Shown here in pieces: positions 37,334-50,960 of a stretch of 64,000 bases of DNA. The notes below the pieces were generated by a model. It had not been told where the DNA came from and searched no databases. It saw nothing but the letters and a program-made list of their open reading frames with translations. Source of the stretch: Aphis gossypii (taxonomy: Eukaryota > Arthropoda > Insecta > Hemiptera > Aphididae); the NCBI RefSeq assembly GCF_020184175.1, contig NC_065530.1:21987260-22051259 (forward strand), written 5' to 3'. Each line of letters begins with the position of its first letter. Within the stretch, counting starts at the first letter, position 1. The translations under genes were made by a program, and so were the position numbers.

Positions 37334-40300
37334 TTTCAGTATCCGGTGAGTTAGAGCTGTGAACGTATAAAACTGTTGATATGCAAAAAACTGTGCACTA
37401 AATTTGCCTTGGTCGGGTTGGTGTCACCACACTGAAATCGGACAGACACTGAGCCAGAACTTACAAAGAGATGATAGTAATATACCTGATGAAAATTGTT
37501 CCCTTCTACAGTTCTACTGTACTGCTTTTTAGTGGCAAATCGAAAGTCGAACACGTTACACGTGCCTGAGAGTTAAACGCGCACAATAAATCATGTGAAA
37601 TTATCAGCTCGAGTATTATACTGATATTATACCGACACCGAAATTCAGGTAGGTTATCACCCAAACATAAACGCATTAATTATTATAATATTACTTTATT
37701 ATAAATAAACGGATGACGGTCTACGAACTATAGGCTTAATAATACCGCGGGAATAAGGTTAATAAGGTTAATAATTACATACTGAAGAAAAACATTTCCG
37801 AGTTGTCATATATTTTGTCGTAAACTATGTGAATGATAGGGAGTAAGAATTTAGTTTCTCAGCGCAAGCGTTCGTTTGCGTGACACTATTTAGTTCACCT
37901 TCGAATCGTCCATTCTCCGTTAATTGCTTTATAAATATTTAACTATATTATATACCAATACATATTTTATAATTATTTTTTCTATAATATAATAAATTAA
38001 TTTTGACATATTGTGTTCATAGACTAAATTTTGTTATATTTATTCAACTAATAAAAAAAACAAATGAATACAGATGTTTATATAATAAAATTATAAACCA
38101 TAATAAACATGCCGGAAAATTGTTATTAGAGCTTCAATAATAATGGAATATTTAGATATTTAACAAAAATAATTGTAGGAGTACTTCAATGTTGTTAAAT
38201 AAATTAAATTTTAAACCAATAATGATTTTCCTAAAAAATACCATCATACACTGTAGTGCATTTTACAACAAATTCAATTTGATATTATAACCCCGATTCT
38301 ACACATTGCCAACATTATAATATACAGTATTATTATACACCTATGATAAAAAATATTTTTATTTTATATTTTTAAATTTTAAATTTAAATTAATTATATT
38401 AAGTACTATAAACAATGCAAAAATTATATTTATTTTATCATACTATGTATATAGTATACTTATTTTATTTTTTTAATTACATAAAATATTAAAATTCATG
38501 TTCACTATATATTTTTAATCATTATCCGTATCTCTCTCGATCCCAATCAGTATAGATAATTGTCACTAAACAGTAGAGTGTACATACAATACACATATAA
38601 TGTAGTGCTAATCACCCACAAAAATAAGTAATAAGATAGGTGCATCTTGTTAAATTTCAACAATATAATTTTAAAATTTTAAAATAAAAAATCACCATTT
38701 TAAAAGCAAAAATTATGTATTTTAATTCTCTCTTAAATTAAATTAATAATAATCTGTGATTATCGATTTTACTTATATTCTATCTCATATACTTTTGTAA
38801 AATACATCTTTTGAAAAAAATACATGATAAAATAATACAAAAGTTCTATAATACCTATTTTCCGATGTATAATATTTTCTTAAGTTCCACATGAGTGATA
38901 ATGTATTATAAATCAACTTTCTTTTATTTTATTATATTTTATCTAAGTAAAAACTAAACTACATATAGTAAATGTCTACTTCAATAATTTACCATATTAT
39001 CACCTGGATGTCAATAATAATTGCGTCCTAAATAAACAACATACCTACTACGTTATATTATTATCTACGGAATTATTATTGAATTGATAGTTAAGTAAGC
39101 AGTCATTTTTAATTAAACTGATTAAATATAATATATTTAATTTCTATTTAAGTACAAATATCTATTAATTAGATAGTATATAAGATAAATTTTGCAGTAC
39201 AAACCGGTACTAATAGAGTACCAAACCCTCTCCCTTTTTTCTCAAAAACTCAATGTAGACGTGCCATCAATAATAGTATGAATGACACGCAAATAATTAA
39301 CATTAAAAAATTCTGATTTGGAGAAGTCACCCACTCATGACACCCCATCTCCTAAAATTTTAGATAAAAATACAAATAAAACATTTGAACAAAATATTTT
39401 GATAAACGAATTAGGTAAGATAAATAAAAATAGGTTTATTTAATATTTACATAGAAATGTGACCAGAAAAAAAGTTTACTTTCACACTAACCTAATATAT
39501 CTATATTCAACAGATATAATTAAGTTAAAAAAACATAAGCAGTTCTTCAAATAATTAAAAACATAATTCTTATAAAATTAAAAACCATTTTATATTTTAT
39601 TTTTTTTTAAGTACTTATGTTGATTTTTAATATCACTGAATTATCTAAAAAAAAATATAATTTCAAAAACTTTATTCTTTTGGAGATAATAAAGTAGTAC
39701 ACAATACTTTTAAAAATATTATCTCATATTTTTTCATTAATGATTTTTTTTCAACTATAAGTATTATATTAACAACTAGTAACATTTATTCAGAAAATAT
39801 GTGTATTATAGCTTTAGTTAGTATACAACCATTAACCTATACAATACATATATTAATTACCTAATTATTTATTCATTATAAAATATTGATAATATTAAAG
39901 TTTAATAATAACTATAATAATAATTGTAGTTATAATAAATTATTAATTGTGATGTAATAAAGAAAAAACAAAACTGATACTTACTTTAGATTATATTAAA
40001 TGGTTCAGCATTTATCGTTAGATAAATATTTTGTTTTATTTTAAAATAATTTTTTTATAAAACATATTGAAATATATGTATTTCTTACTACAAGTATTTG
40101 TTTGGATCCCATAAGTCCCCACGTTCTCTCCAAACTTGTAAATTAAATAACACACATTTTGATGAATTACAGATCAATTTTGATTAAGATTTGGACTTTT
40201 ATCATATATTTAATCTATATTTATAATCTATTATCTATATTATTTATTAATTTATTTTACATGGATAAAAAGATTTTTTGATAAATATCTACAGGGAACA

Positions 40301-43300
40301 TAGTTGACTAGCGCCGTGATTGAAAATCAAATAATCATATTAAATGCCCTAGTTTAAAATCTTTTTTTTCCAGATCTTATTATTTAATGTTTAGAAACTA
40401 TAGATGAAATAAATATAAAATATATTATAGATTATTAGAATATTAGCTTAAGGTTTATGCTGCTCACTAATAACATGCTTGCATGTTAATTTTAAATGAT
40501 TGCTATTTTTCTTCTTTTTTATAATCATTGCTTTAGTTTTTACCTATTATGTGCTTTAAAAAAGAAATAAATAATTTACATTTTTTTGTTTTCAAACAAG
40601 AATAATGATACGTATGCTATTTATCCTTATAGATGAGTATATTTAAAATATACTAACAAATTAAACTTTATATCAACATCTATTTCTAGTTTACATTAAT
40701 TATACTCGCAATGTGCAATTACGTTTATTAAATCATACAATAGATTACTAATTTTATATTACATGACAAAAATATTAATTTTTAATTTAAATTTTTGGAC
40801 TAATAAGTATGTCAAATAGTATTTATCTACTATTTAGATGATGCATAAGTTTTTTTAATACATTTACATATTTTCCACACTGATAATAAAAATATTTAAG
40901 TGAAAATCACTTAATTTTTATAAGAAGTTTTATGGTAAATTTACACAATAATATAATCACCAATAGATTTTTTAGAATGTAAATATATACTTATGCACAA
41001 TGTATGCAAAATTCTTTGTTTGGATCTCAGTAATTATGTTACTGAAGTGTTACTTCAGACCTAACAACCAATTAAAAATCAAATAACTCGATAATCTTTT
41101 AATTTTCAAGTATCAATTTTTAACATATTACCTATATAATAACTGAAAACTGAAAAATAACGCTTATTTTATGAAATATTTACCAAAAATATAGAATGTA
41201 TAACATTTCAGTAAGTGCATCAATTGTACAAGGTTAACGGCATAACTAGATGTGTGTTTACGATGACTAAATAAAATAAAATAATCGCTGAAATACTTAA
41301 ATAAGGTCACACCTTATCCGTTATAGATAATATTATTGTACTATTATGGCCATTTTATTTTACCAGCCCCAAAGTAATATATTTTAAACTTAACTACCTA
41401 ATAATTAGTATAAATAGTTATGAATAATTTTATTTATTTATTATTTATACAATAAAAATAAATATATTTAGAGGGTCAAGATCCCTTAGCTTATGGTAGT
41501 TGTGTCTATCCAACGTGCAGTCTTTTTGGTTCACCAACTTTGAACAATGAGCGACCTAATGCGTTTCCTTGACACCAGTCACCAACTATAGCCATCATTA
41601 TATCAACAAACTTCTCAAAACCTACTAGCACATAAAATGTATATTAATACAATGAACTTAATTTTAAAGTTATAACTTATAATTAATATTAATCTATTTC
41701 AAAACTAAGCCACTCGTGAACGAACTCTTACGTTGAACTAAGGGAATTTATATACAATTATTAATCATCATATTTTAATATCAAAGATTATAATACTGCA
41801 AGTAATTTCGTTTATTTTAAATCCTTTATTAATCAAAGTACAACAGCTAATAGTATTAAAATTTATGACTTGTAGGTATTTTATGTATGGATGATTTATT
41901 TAATTTGTTCTTAAAAAAATGTGATAATATAATATAATTATTTATTATTGTCGATAATATCGTTATATAATAATACATAAAAATTATTGCAATGCAATAA
42001 ATGCGTGGAGAAATAAAATAAATTTTCAGTCAAAAATAACTTTTATCATAAAACATCTCTACACGTTCATTTGCCGCGTTGTTGAAGATCCGACACTAAG
42101 TTAAATTGTAAATTAAATCGTATAAATGTTGTACTTTATATTGGTCAACTGTGTTTAATATGTGTACTGTGTAGCCATCACGTGGATTGGGCATCTTGTG
42201 CGTTTCTCCGGCGCATAAATGCGAGATGAAAACTTACTGATGCGATCCAAAGTATTCAATTCCATACACAAGCGTATAAATTACGCGGGTCACTAACTTC
42301 GAGCTTTGACTCTGGTCTATGGTGTAACAGACCTAGGTTAAACAATTATTACTATTTGGCATTTCGTCTAAATTTTTATAAAACATTAATACAATTATAC
42401 AAAGTATTTCCTTCCACGATTTTTATTTTTTTTTTGTTTTTACAAAACAGAGAAGCTTAATGAAAATTCATCGCATGTTGTAAATGGTTTTCATTTTTCT
42501 GTGTAATTGCACTCATGAAATTTATGAGTGAGAACTTTAATGTACCTAACATGTGTATATATATATATTATAGAAAATGGTATTTTTCAAGTTATTTGAA
42601 ATACAGTTTTTTACAAGATAGGTAATTTAGTATAAATTAAATAAATCAGCAAAATTCATTGGGTTTATGTCATAGAATTAATTAATAAAAAAACTTTAAT
42701 GGTTTAAAAGAATTCGTGAAAAAAAACTACAGAAAACATTAGGTAGGTATATAACAACACATAACATATTGCATCATTACACTTATTACTTTAAAAGCTT
42801 ATGTTTTATAGTATATGAAAACCTATTAAATAAAACAATAATTCTTATACTTGATAATAATTTGTATGAAAAAATTGTTATGTCTAATTGCAATTTTAAA
42901 TTGTTCATCCAGATTCTACTGTTCCAAATTAATTAATTATGTATCAAACCTAAACTTTCGTAAAATTTAAGTTTATAATTTCACATATTCAACTATTATG
43001 TGTTGAACCATACTTGTCACGAATAAACTTTTTTTAAATTTTTAAATTTTGCTTAATAGTAAAATAAATTATTTAAATGTCTACAATTTTATAAATTAAA
43101 AGTAATTGCAGATTAACTAACTATTATAATATAACAATTTAATATGCGTTTAATTTTTAACCTGCATTATAAATACACAATTTTTTTTAATATTAGGTAT
43201 TTATAATTATGACTATATAATTATTTGTTATTATTTATTTCTAATAGCCCAGTCCAAGGAATGCATATTAGTAAATAGTAAATACAGGTTAAAAGGTTAA

Positions 43301-46300
43301 ATTACTGTTGATTTTTAAAGACACTAATTAAATTTTGTTAATTAAATCAGTTACAAACTACACTCCATATAAATGTTTATAGTCAAATATGGCATACATT
43401 ATATTCGTAATTAGGTAATATTATTCCTGTTCAACACAGTTCTCAAACGTACTATTTTAAAAATGTTCCTGCATGTGACGACTATGTGAGTTACTATTTT
43501 TTTCTTGTTATATAACTTTTATTTATTTTTGTATAAATATTTTATAGAATTTTCAATTTTATGATTTACGTTATAGATGAAAATAAAAAATATTGCAAAC
43601 CGAACTATAAATTCTTTACATTTTTAACTATTCATACGCAAATAAACTGAATATTTATGAGCGATGTATTCATCAATATTTATGGCTATGATATTATTAC
43701 CTAAAAAATGTTTAAAATATACTGTACATATTTACTTATATAATTTTAAATGTAATAAGTATTCTATATGAAATCACAGCATCTATATAGTGTAACTAAC
43801 TTGAATATATATATGTACTCACACAAAACTAACTTAAATTTGTTTTTACTTGAATTATCTACTTAAATTATTCAAATTATAATTACCTACATAATAATAA
43901 TAACACTCAATTTGAAGGAACTAAGTCCAAATTCAAAAATCTGATAAGAAAAAGACTGTCTATGAACGTAATCGTCGTAATCAACATCAAAAACTTCGTC
44001 ATGTATATATATATACATATAAATCAATATTGAGATTTTATACACTTATTATTATATTATTATATAATATGTCCCTACATAGCTATGAAGCCATTTCATT
44101 CATTACGCATGGCTCATCATTAAAACCATTGATAATATTATTTAAATTGGTCCAAGTATAATGATACTGAATTAAAATTAAGCTTTATTTTATTTATTAT
44201 TAATTATATTTAGGAAATATATAATGTCAATTTTGATTTGATCGTTTCTTTCAAATCAGATGATTAAATATCAATATACTTTAAAAAATGTATTAAAGTA
44301 CAAGATACTAAATAAATCATGACAATAACTAATACGATATACAACATATAAGGTACATAGATATTCTATAAGGTAGGTATTTGAACATTAAATGATGTGT
44401 TTTAATAAATTATTGATGATGACCTCCATGTTATGAAGTTTTTTCTTGATAAATATTAGTGTACCTACTTTTGTTTATTACAAAACGTAAAAGAATTTAT
44501 CTCAAAAATAGAGAAAAAAAAGTTTTATTCAATTTTAATTTGAGTATAAATAACGAGAATAATAACGTGCACAATTTTTCTAGTGTCGCGTATCTCATTA
44601 TTTTTTTGAATTCAAATAGTTATCGCTGTCGCGGCGTTCTGTTATTGTGTCTTACGTGTTAAGTTGTTCATTATATAAAGTTAATCCAAGAAGAGGATAA
44701 CAGAGAAGAATAGATTTAAGGGATTTTATAGTCTTAAATAAAATAATGGGAACACATATACAATGTCATTAAGTTTAAATCTCAGTGATTAATCAAGTTT
44801 AAAATACTGAAAGCTTAATAATATTTATGAAAATAATAAATACCATAATACATTGTACTTATTTATTTGTTTATTTTTTATTAATCTTAAGCTTTAACAA
44901 TAGAGAAAATGAGCTTTTCAAATCCAATTTTACATGGATTTATAAAAGAAATGAAATAAAAAGTAAATTTATTTTAAACTGTGCTTTACATACATTTATT
45001 TAGTTCAGTTCTCCTAAAAATAAGATATAGTTTTCCGTTTGACAATCGATGTCTATATTGAGTGTACAAAATTAAATTGATATTATTATTTTGATTAGTT
45101 GTTATAAAAAAAAATATATAATATAAAATATACTACAACTTAAATGTTACATTAAAGTTTATTTTTAAATAAATTATGTATCTAATAAATAAATAAATCA
45201 AAATGAATTATCTTAAACTTGAGAAGTACATTTCAAATATTTTATTAGAAGTAAGTTGCCGGCTAAAAATAAAATAGTTAAAATGTGCAAAACGTATAAT
45301 GACTAGCAATAATCAATATAATACGTATTATAATACAATGAAAACATATATTTTAGCCTTTATGATAAATATATCATTCTTCTATATACATATTATGACT
45401 AATTAGTGTATTCAAAATATGTTAAATGTACATTTTCACTACGCATTAAAATGATACATAGTTTAAAATACTATTTTAAATATGGTAATTTAAAGAAAAT
45501 AAATGTATTCCAAACGTTTTTATTTTCAATTACGTTTTTGTTTCTTATACTATTGGACAAATTGCTTTTCGGTGGAAATAAAAATTTAAATTTAATATAA
45601 TTTCCCATTAGTTTTACATACGAAACAACTTCATAATAAATCTACAAATAATATTTTTTTAATATTATGTTCATTTGTATTGTTGTATTATATGATATCA
45701 TTGTATAAATTGAAACACGTGTGTTAAGTGCTTATGTATTTTGAAGACCTACGCATTTGATATGTTAAATATTATTGCTACTTTAAATTAAACTTTCAAA
45801 AAAAAATGTATTTTATATTCGTAGAATCTATATTTATGGAAATCAATGATAATCATTAAGATTCTTTTATTGAAATGTAAAATATATATTCATAAATTTA
45901 AGTTAATATTAAATTACGTTTATGAGTATATACTCTCATCTATCCAAACTCATTCATTTCTAATTTGTCCTCTATCACTATTCCCGACAATTCTTTTTGA
46001 CGTCTTTAACGATTTCGATCTCGTAATTTACTCAACTAGCCACTCAAAGAAAAAAAAACAAATTTTTAGTTGAAGTGGTATCATTGAATGTCTCCTACTA
46101 TGTCATCACGTCTTGTATATATTATTATCAATTTTTACTTATTGAATACAGACTTTTTTTTAATGTTATTTAGTATTTAACGTTCATTCTTAAAATATCG
46201 GTACCTAAACAACGCCCATGACGTATCTAACATATTATTATGTTATATTCAATTAAGAAATATCTGGATTTTACTCTAAAGCTTGTGAAAGTTTTAAATT

Positions 46301-47507
46301 AATCGGATTTCAGATTAAACAATTACGAATTTAGCGATTACGACTAATTAATATTATAAACGATTAGATGCGGAATCATCGAGTAACCCACGAGTTCGGA
46401 ATATTGTTAATTGATAATATTTTCTTAAAAATCGTTTTTTGTTATTATTATTATTATTATTTTTACTCCTCTATACAATTATTATCAAGTTTAAGTAATT
46501 AGTAATTACTTTTTACTTATTACTAAACCTTTAAGACGTAAAACATTTTATGGAAAAAAACAAACAAAATTTAACGCCATTGATCGAAAACAACATACAA
46601 TAGATATTATTTATTCTGTCTTGAACATAAAATCAAAGTAGGTAACTGTGCAAAATTCAATAGCGGTTATTACAATGTTAACCTTGCCATACAAATTGGT
46701 ACTATATACATGGAAATAAATAAGGCAATATGATTTTGTACTAGGTACGAACAAAAGATGTAAATTTAATAGTTTTTAAATATTTTTTTTTCTAATAACA
46801 TATATTTTTTAAACTATATGCAAAAAAAAACCATTTTATTTTTAACTCTGTCAGTAAAATTATAAATGGCAACACACATACTGAATATTCAAGAGTTCCG
46901 CTATATAAATATATAGTTGGTTTTAAAGTACCAGTCCGAGATTGTTACGAAAAAGGCCTTGAGATTTTATTACTACAAGTACATCTGAAAGTTTTGAAGT
47001 TGCAAAGGTAATGTTAATTTTCATACTGATACCTGCTAGTTGTTAACTGTTGTCTTAAAAAAATGTTGAGTACAATAACAGAATACTCCCTACTTGATAA
47101 TAATATCGAGTACGGTCAATTAGTTATAATTTTATGTTCAAACTTTGTTTAGCCCATAGGCTTTAAAATGTGTTCAAATGTGAGATGTCAGTATAAAACA
47201 AAATAAGTATTTAAAAAACAGTATACACAACAAAACAAATGAAAACTCCAATAACTATACCATCCTACTTTCAAACAGTTTTAGGTTTTATTATCTTTAG
47301 CATTAAAATAATTGAGTTTTTTTTTACTTTTTGGTATATATAAAACTAAACAGATTTGTTTTAATGGCCTTGAATTATAGTTAATACAGTTATTTATTAT
47401 AATATAGTTAATATCATCCACTTTCTTAGATTAAATTTAAAAGTATATTTATAACTCCTTACTTATTATAATATAGATGATATTTTCTTTACGCTTAATT
47501 ACAATAT

Positions 47508-47528
47508 AAAAAAAAAAAAAAAAAAAAA
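47508..47528 (+). repeat. Poly-A tract (21 A)
   Basis: An uninterrupted run of 21 A in intergenic DNA. No retroelement body recognised next to it. Confidence 0.8.
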
Positions 47529-47985
47529 CATTAAACTATATTATTATCTGTACAAATATTTATTAAGTAAGTTTAAAAAAAAAATTAAATGAAAATAATG
47601 TGGATAACTAGGTACTACACTTAAATCATTATAAATGACTACCTATTTAATTAAAAATAGAACTGAATATTAAATTGTTGGTATCATAAAATAAATAAAA
47701 ATTGTTTGCATATTAAGTATTTAAACTTATTATATTTATGAAATAATAGTATTATAAAACAGTAGGCATATATTGATATTTAAGTTTCAACTATATTATT
47801 TTATAGAGCTTAAAATTTAGGATACATTAAGAACGACTACAACCATAAAGGCAAAGTATGTGTTCTATTAATATTATATAAATAAAAACGAGTTTTTTTT
47901 CTAAAATGTTTTACTCGACAAAATAACAGTACAAATGTAATATATTTCATGTGGCTAAATTGCTTGATTAATTAGGTATTATGTA

Positions 47986-48160
47986 CTGGTACACACAAGT
48001 ACAAATCACTAATGTTTACTTGCCGCATTTTATACTTGACATATTTTATACATTTTCGAGCGTTTTTACCCAGGCAAAATTCGCTAATATTTGTGTACAA
48101 CTTAATCGGATTAACAAGCTTTTGCCCGGGTGTCTTTACATGGAGACACCTGTGTACCAG
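47986..48160. repeat. Nested inverted repeat, possible MITE
   Basis: The ends CTGGTACACA (47986-47995) and TGTGTACCAG (48151-48160) are perfect 10-bp reverse complements, 175 bp apart end to end. Inside, ACCCAGGCAAAA (about 48068) pairs with TTTTGCCCGGGT (about 48120) with one mismatch, and GGTGTCT/AGACACC form a perfect 7-bp hairpin at about 48130-48150. I see no clear target-site duplication. Confidence 0.45.
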
Positions 48161-49103
48161 ACTTTTAACGTGTTTGTTTTCCAGAAATCATAAGGCAAAT
48201 ATAGGACACTCCCTAGTCCTTAATACAATCAATAACCTTTCTTCCCAAATTCTGTAATAATTCAAAGACTTTTAAACGTCTAAAGATTTAAATTACCACA
48301 TGATCTAAAACAATGATAAGAAAAACATACATTTTATGTGTTTAAAAAATAACATATCTAATAAAAACATTTTCGATAGAAATTAATATTGTCATCAATC
48401 ATTTTATAGGTACATAAAAAACTTAATATAGGCACTGAATAAATATATGTTAATTAAGCATAAGTCTATACTTTATTATGAGAATATTCAATACTGAAAT
48501 CTGAAATTAATTCACGCACTATGTATGAAAGACGATAAATTAAAAAATGATTTAATGAATTTGTCATTATTGAGACACAAAGTTCTTTTGTAAAGATTGA
48601 AAAATTAAAACATAAATAAAATTATTACATAACATATATCAACTTAAGCATATAATATGTATATAATATATATATAGTAGGATAATACATTGTAATTAAA
48701 TAACATACTGATAAAGTGAAAACTTGTAAATTTCGTACAATTTTGACTGAAAATAATAATTTGTAACTAAATCAAACTTGAAGTAAATAATCAAAATAAA
48801 ATTGCATAAAAATCAATCAATTTTAAAAATTAAATCACGTATTACTCAGAATATTTTTAATGTATTGTACCTAAAATAGTTCTTTTTTAATCACATAAAT
48901 ATTTATCGAATCACATTTTTTCTGGTTCAAGGTTTTGTATTAGACTATATTATTTCAGTACTTTATAGTATTAATAATATATGAATGTATGAATATTATT
49001 GAATTTATATTATTTTACGAAGAACTCGAATTTCACCCCCCTCCCCTGCTAAAAAACCGGAATATTTTCGCTTATGGTTAAATATCATTACTTATGTTAA
49101 GTT

Positions 49104-49271
49104 ATTAGTTCCCAAACTTTTTATCTTTACCACTCACTTGTAAAAAAAAATAACGCCCCCCCCCCTAAAGAAAAATTGATTGGTACATAAGTACGCAATT
49201 AAAAATTAAATAAGCTTGTAACATTCATCAACCCCCTAAATAACCCTATAGCCCGCTTTGGGAAACGCTGA
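49104..49271. mobile_element. hAT-like MITE remnant
   Basis: The left end reads TAGTTCCCAAACTTTTTAT and the right end, in reverse complement, CAGCGTTTCCCAAAG, the 'TTCCCAAA' type of terminal repeat common in hAT-derived MITEs. A run of 10 C lies at 49156-49165. The ends are diverged and no target duplication is clear. No coding capacity. Confidence 0.45.
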
Positions 49272-49279
49272 GTTATAAT

Positions 49280-49956
49280 CAAGGCTCGGAACTTAAGACA
49301 TTTGCATATTTGTTTAGAAAACACATATTGAAATATTTTGGTTCGATACAAATTCGATCCATGATACAGAGATTTAAAATGTTTGTTGCATAATTTTACA
49401 TATTTCATTATTTTTTGTAGAAATTTACATATTTTAGGTTGGTATAAGAACTTTTATAATAATGCATATTTTATAAATTTTCACGAATTTTTTTTTTTTT
49501 TTTTACAAATTTATAGATTCACAAAAAAAATATTAGATATAAGACAACCAGAATTCTAAGCTTTATTTGGTTTTACAATATAAATTAATTCTTCCATGAG
49601 TATTTTAGTATTGGTTTCTATGCACTTAACAATAATATTATAATATTATAATATCTAGGTATTATACTGAGAAATCGTAATAGCTTCCATCGGCTGAGAC
49701 TAGTATTTATTTTTATTTGAATTTACAGTGGCATTAATATTGTACTACAATATAAAGTGGTCGTTTTATTTTTTTTTTCAATTTTTTTTTCTCATGTACC
49801 TACCTAATTTATATAAATTTTACTTTTTCCAATAAATTGCATATTTTTGGATATTTGCCAAATTTTTACTGCATGATATTATAATGTTTTTTTTAACTAA
49901 TATATTATAATATGCGCATATTCGAGTACTTTAAGCGAATAAAGTTCCGAGCCTTG
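49280..49956. mobile_element. Non-autonomous DNA transposon, 677 bp
   Basis: Terminal inverted repeats CAAGGCTCGGAACTT at 49280 and AAGTTCCGAGCCTTG ending at 49956 are perfect over 15 bp. Directly abutting them are the 10-bp direct repeats GAGTTATAAT (49270-49279) and GAGTTATTAT (49957-49966), which differ at one base and look like a target-site duplication. The interior is AT-rich with a poly-T run (49488-49504) and no transposase frame, so the element depends on an enzyme elsewhere. The ends resemble hAT, but a 10-bp duplication is longer than hAT's usual 8 and would suit a Mutator-like element better. The superfamily is left open. Confidence 0.75.
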
Positions 49957-50039
49957 GAGTTATTATACCTATCATCATACGTCGTAGTTTCGATCGAAAT
50001 GCGCTCGTAATATGCATCGGTTATTGAAATAATAACACT

Positions 50040-50960
50040 TTTATGATGCATTCATACTTCTCATTCGTCGTCGCCACGGCGCTGAGGGTCGAGTATCCGT
50101 ACCCCGTCAATAAAGTCATGATATCGTATAGATTTATCGCATATCGGCCCCGATTCATTTCGCCGTACCCTACGTGATTTGTTATTATCATCGCCGTCGT
50201 TGTACGCCACAGATAATATAACGCGAACACAGAAATACATATATACTATTATATTGTACCGACGAGGCAACAGTGTTTTACCGCGAACTGTCAGCCGTCT
50301 ACCCTTCCGCCGGTCGCGATGTAATATGTATATATAGACCCCTCGAACGAGGTCTGCGCGACATTTATGCACTTTACGCCGAACACCAGGATCCATTACG
50401 TTAATTATGCCCCAGATCCGGTTAGCGGGAGCGTCTGTCAAAATGCCGTGTGTTATATTGCTGTGGCAATATAATATAATATGTATATACATAACAATAA
50501 AGTTATATACATAATAAATATATATGCTTACAATAGGTGTATGTGTGTGTGTGTGTGTGTAGACCCTGTCGCCCGCCACGTGGACGATTTTGCCGCTTTT
50601 GCATAGGCGATATGGTTGTGTGTGTGTTTGTGGGGGAGGGGGTGAATTTAGGGGTGGTCGGGGAGGCTTACAGTTGTCGCCCCGACCGCTCTCCCGCGCG
50701 GACCCGGAAACAACTCGACGCGGTCGAAAGTTCCGGGCCGGATATCAAATGGGTCCGGTTGACCGCGAACAACGTTGACCGATGGCTGACGATACTCCAC
50801 CGCCGACGCAGCCGTCGCTCACTGTAATAATGCATTATATAATAAGCGCAAGTACGTCACGCGCAGCTATCGGCCGTATACCCCGCCGGGCGCCGACTAA
50901 GTCCGGTGAACGACGAGCAAGTGGATGTAATAATATTGTCTCCGCATAGGTTACAACGTC
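50040..50960. promoter_or_regulatory. CpG-rich island, possible promoter or first exon of an unseen transcript
   Basis: Composition jumps from strongly AT-rich to as high as 40 G/C in 60 bases (50641-50700), with many CpGs. A TATA-like TATATAAT near 50835 is followed by an ACGTCA half-CRE near 50852. Open frames exist on both strands, but none resembles a known protein and one translates a TG microsatellite. The island could be the promoter or 5' UTR of a gene with distant exons, a non-coding RNA, or GC-rich non-coding DNA. Confidence 0.35.
50542..50560. repeat. (TG)n microsatellite
   Basis: Nine perfect TG units inside the GC-rich island. Confidence 0.85.

Larger units (their letters stand above)
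37334..49103. other. Large gene-poor AT-rich region
   Basis: About 11.8 kb in which I find no convincing coding exon, tRNA or rRNA. The first few hundred bases form the 5' flank of gene 7 and are less AT-rich. A more complex, higher-GC patch lies at about 42060-42350, and a nested inverted repeat at 47986-48160. A poly-A tract lies at 47508-47528. Confidence 0.55.

Noticed and set aside
50061..50579. 172-codon minus-strand frame in the GC-rich island
   Set aside because: It reads through the TG microsatellite as Thr-His repeats and low-complexity Tyr/Ile runs, with no family resemblance.
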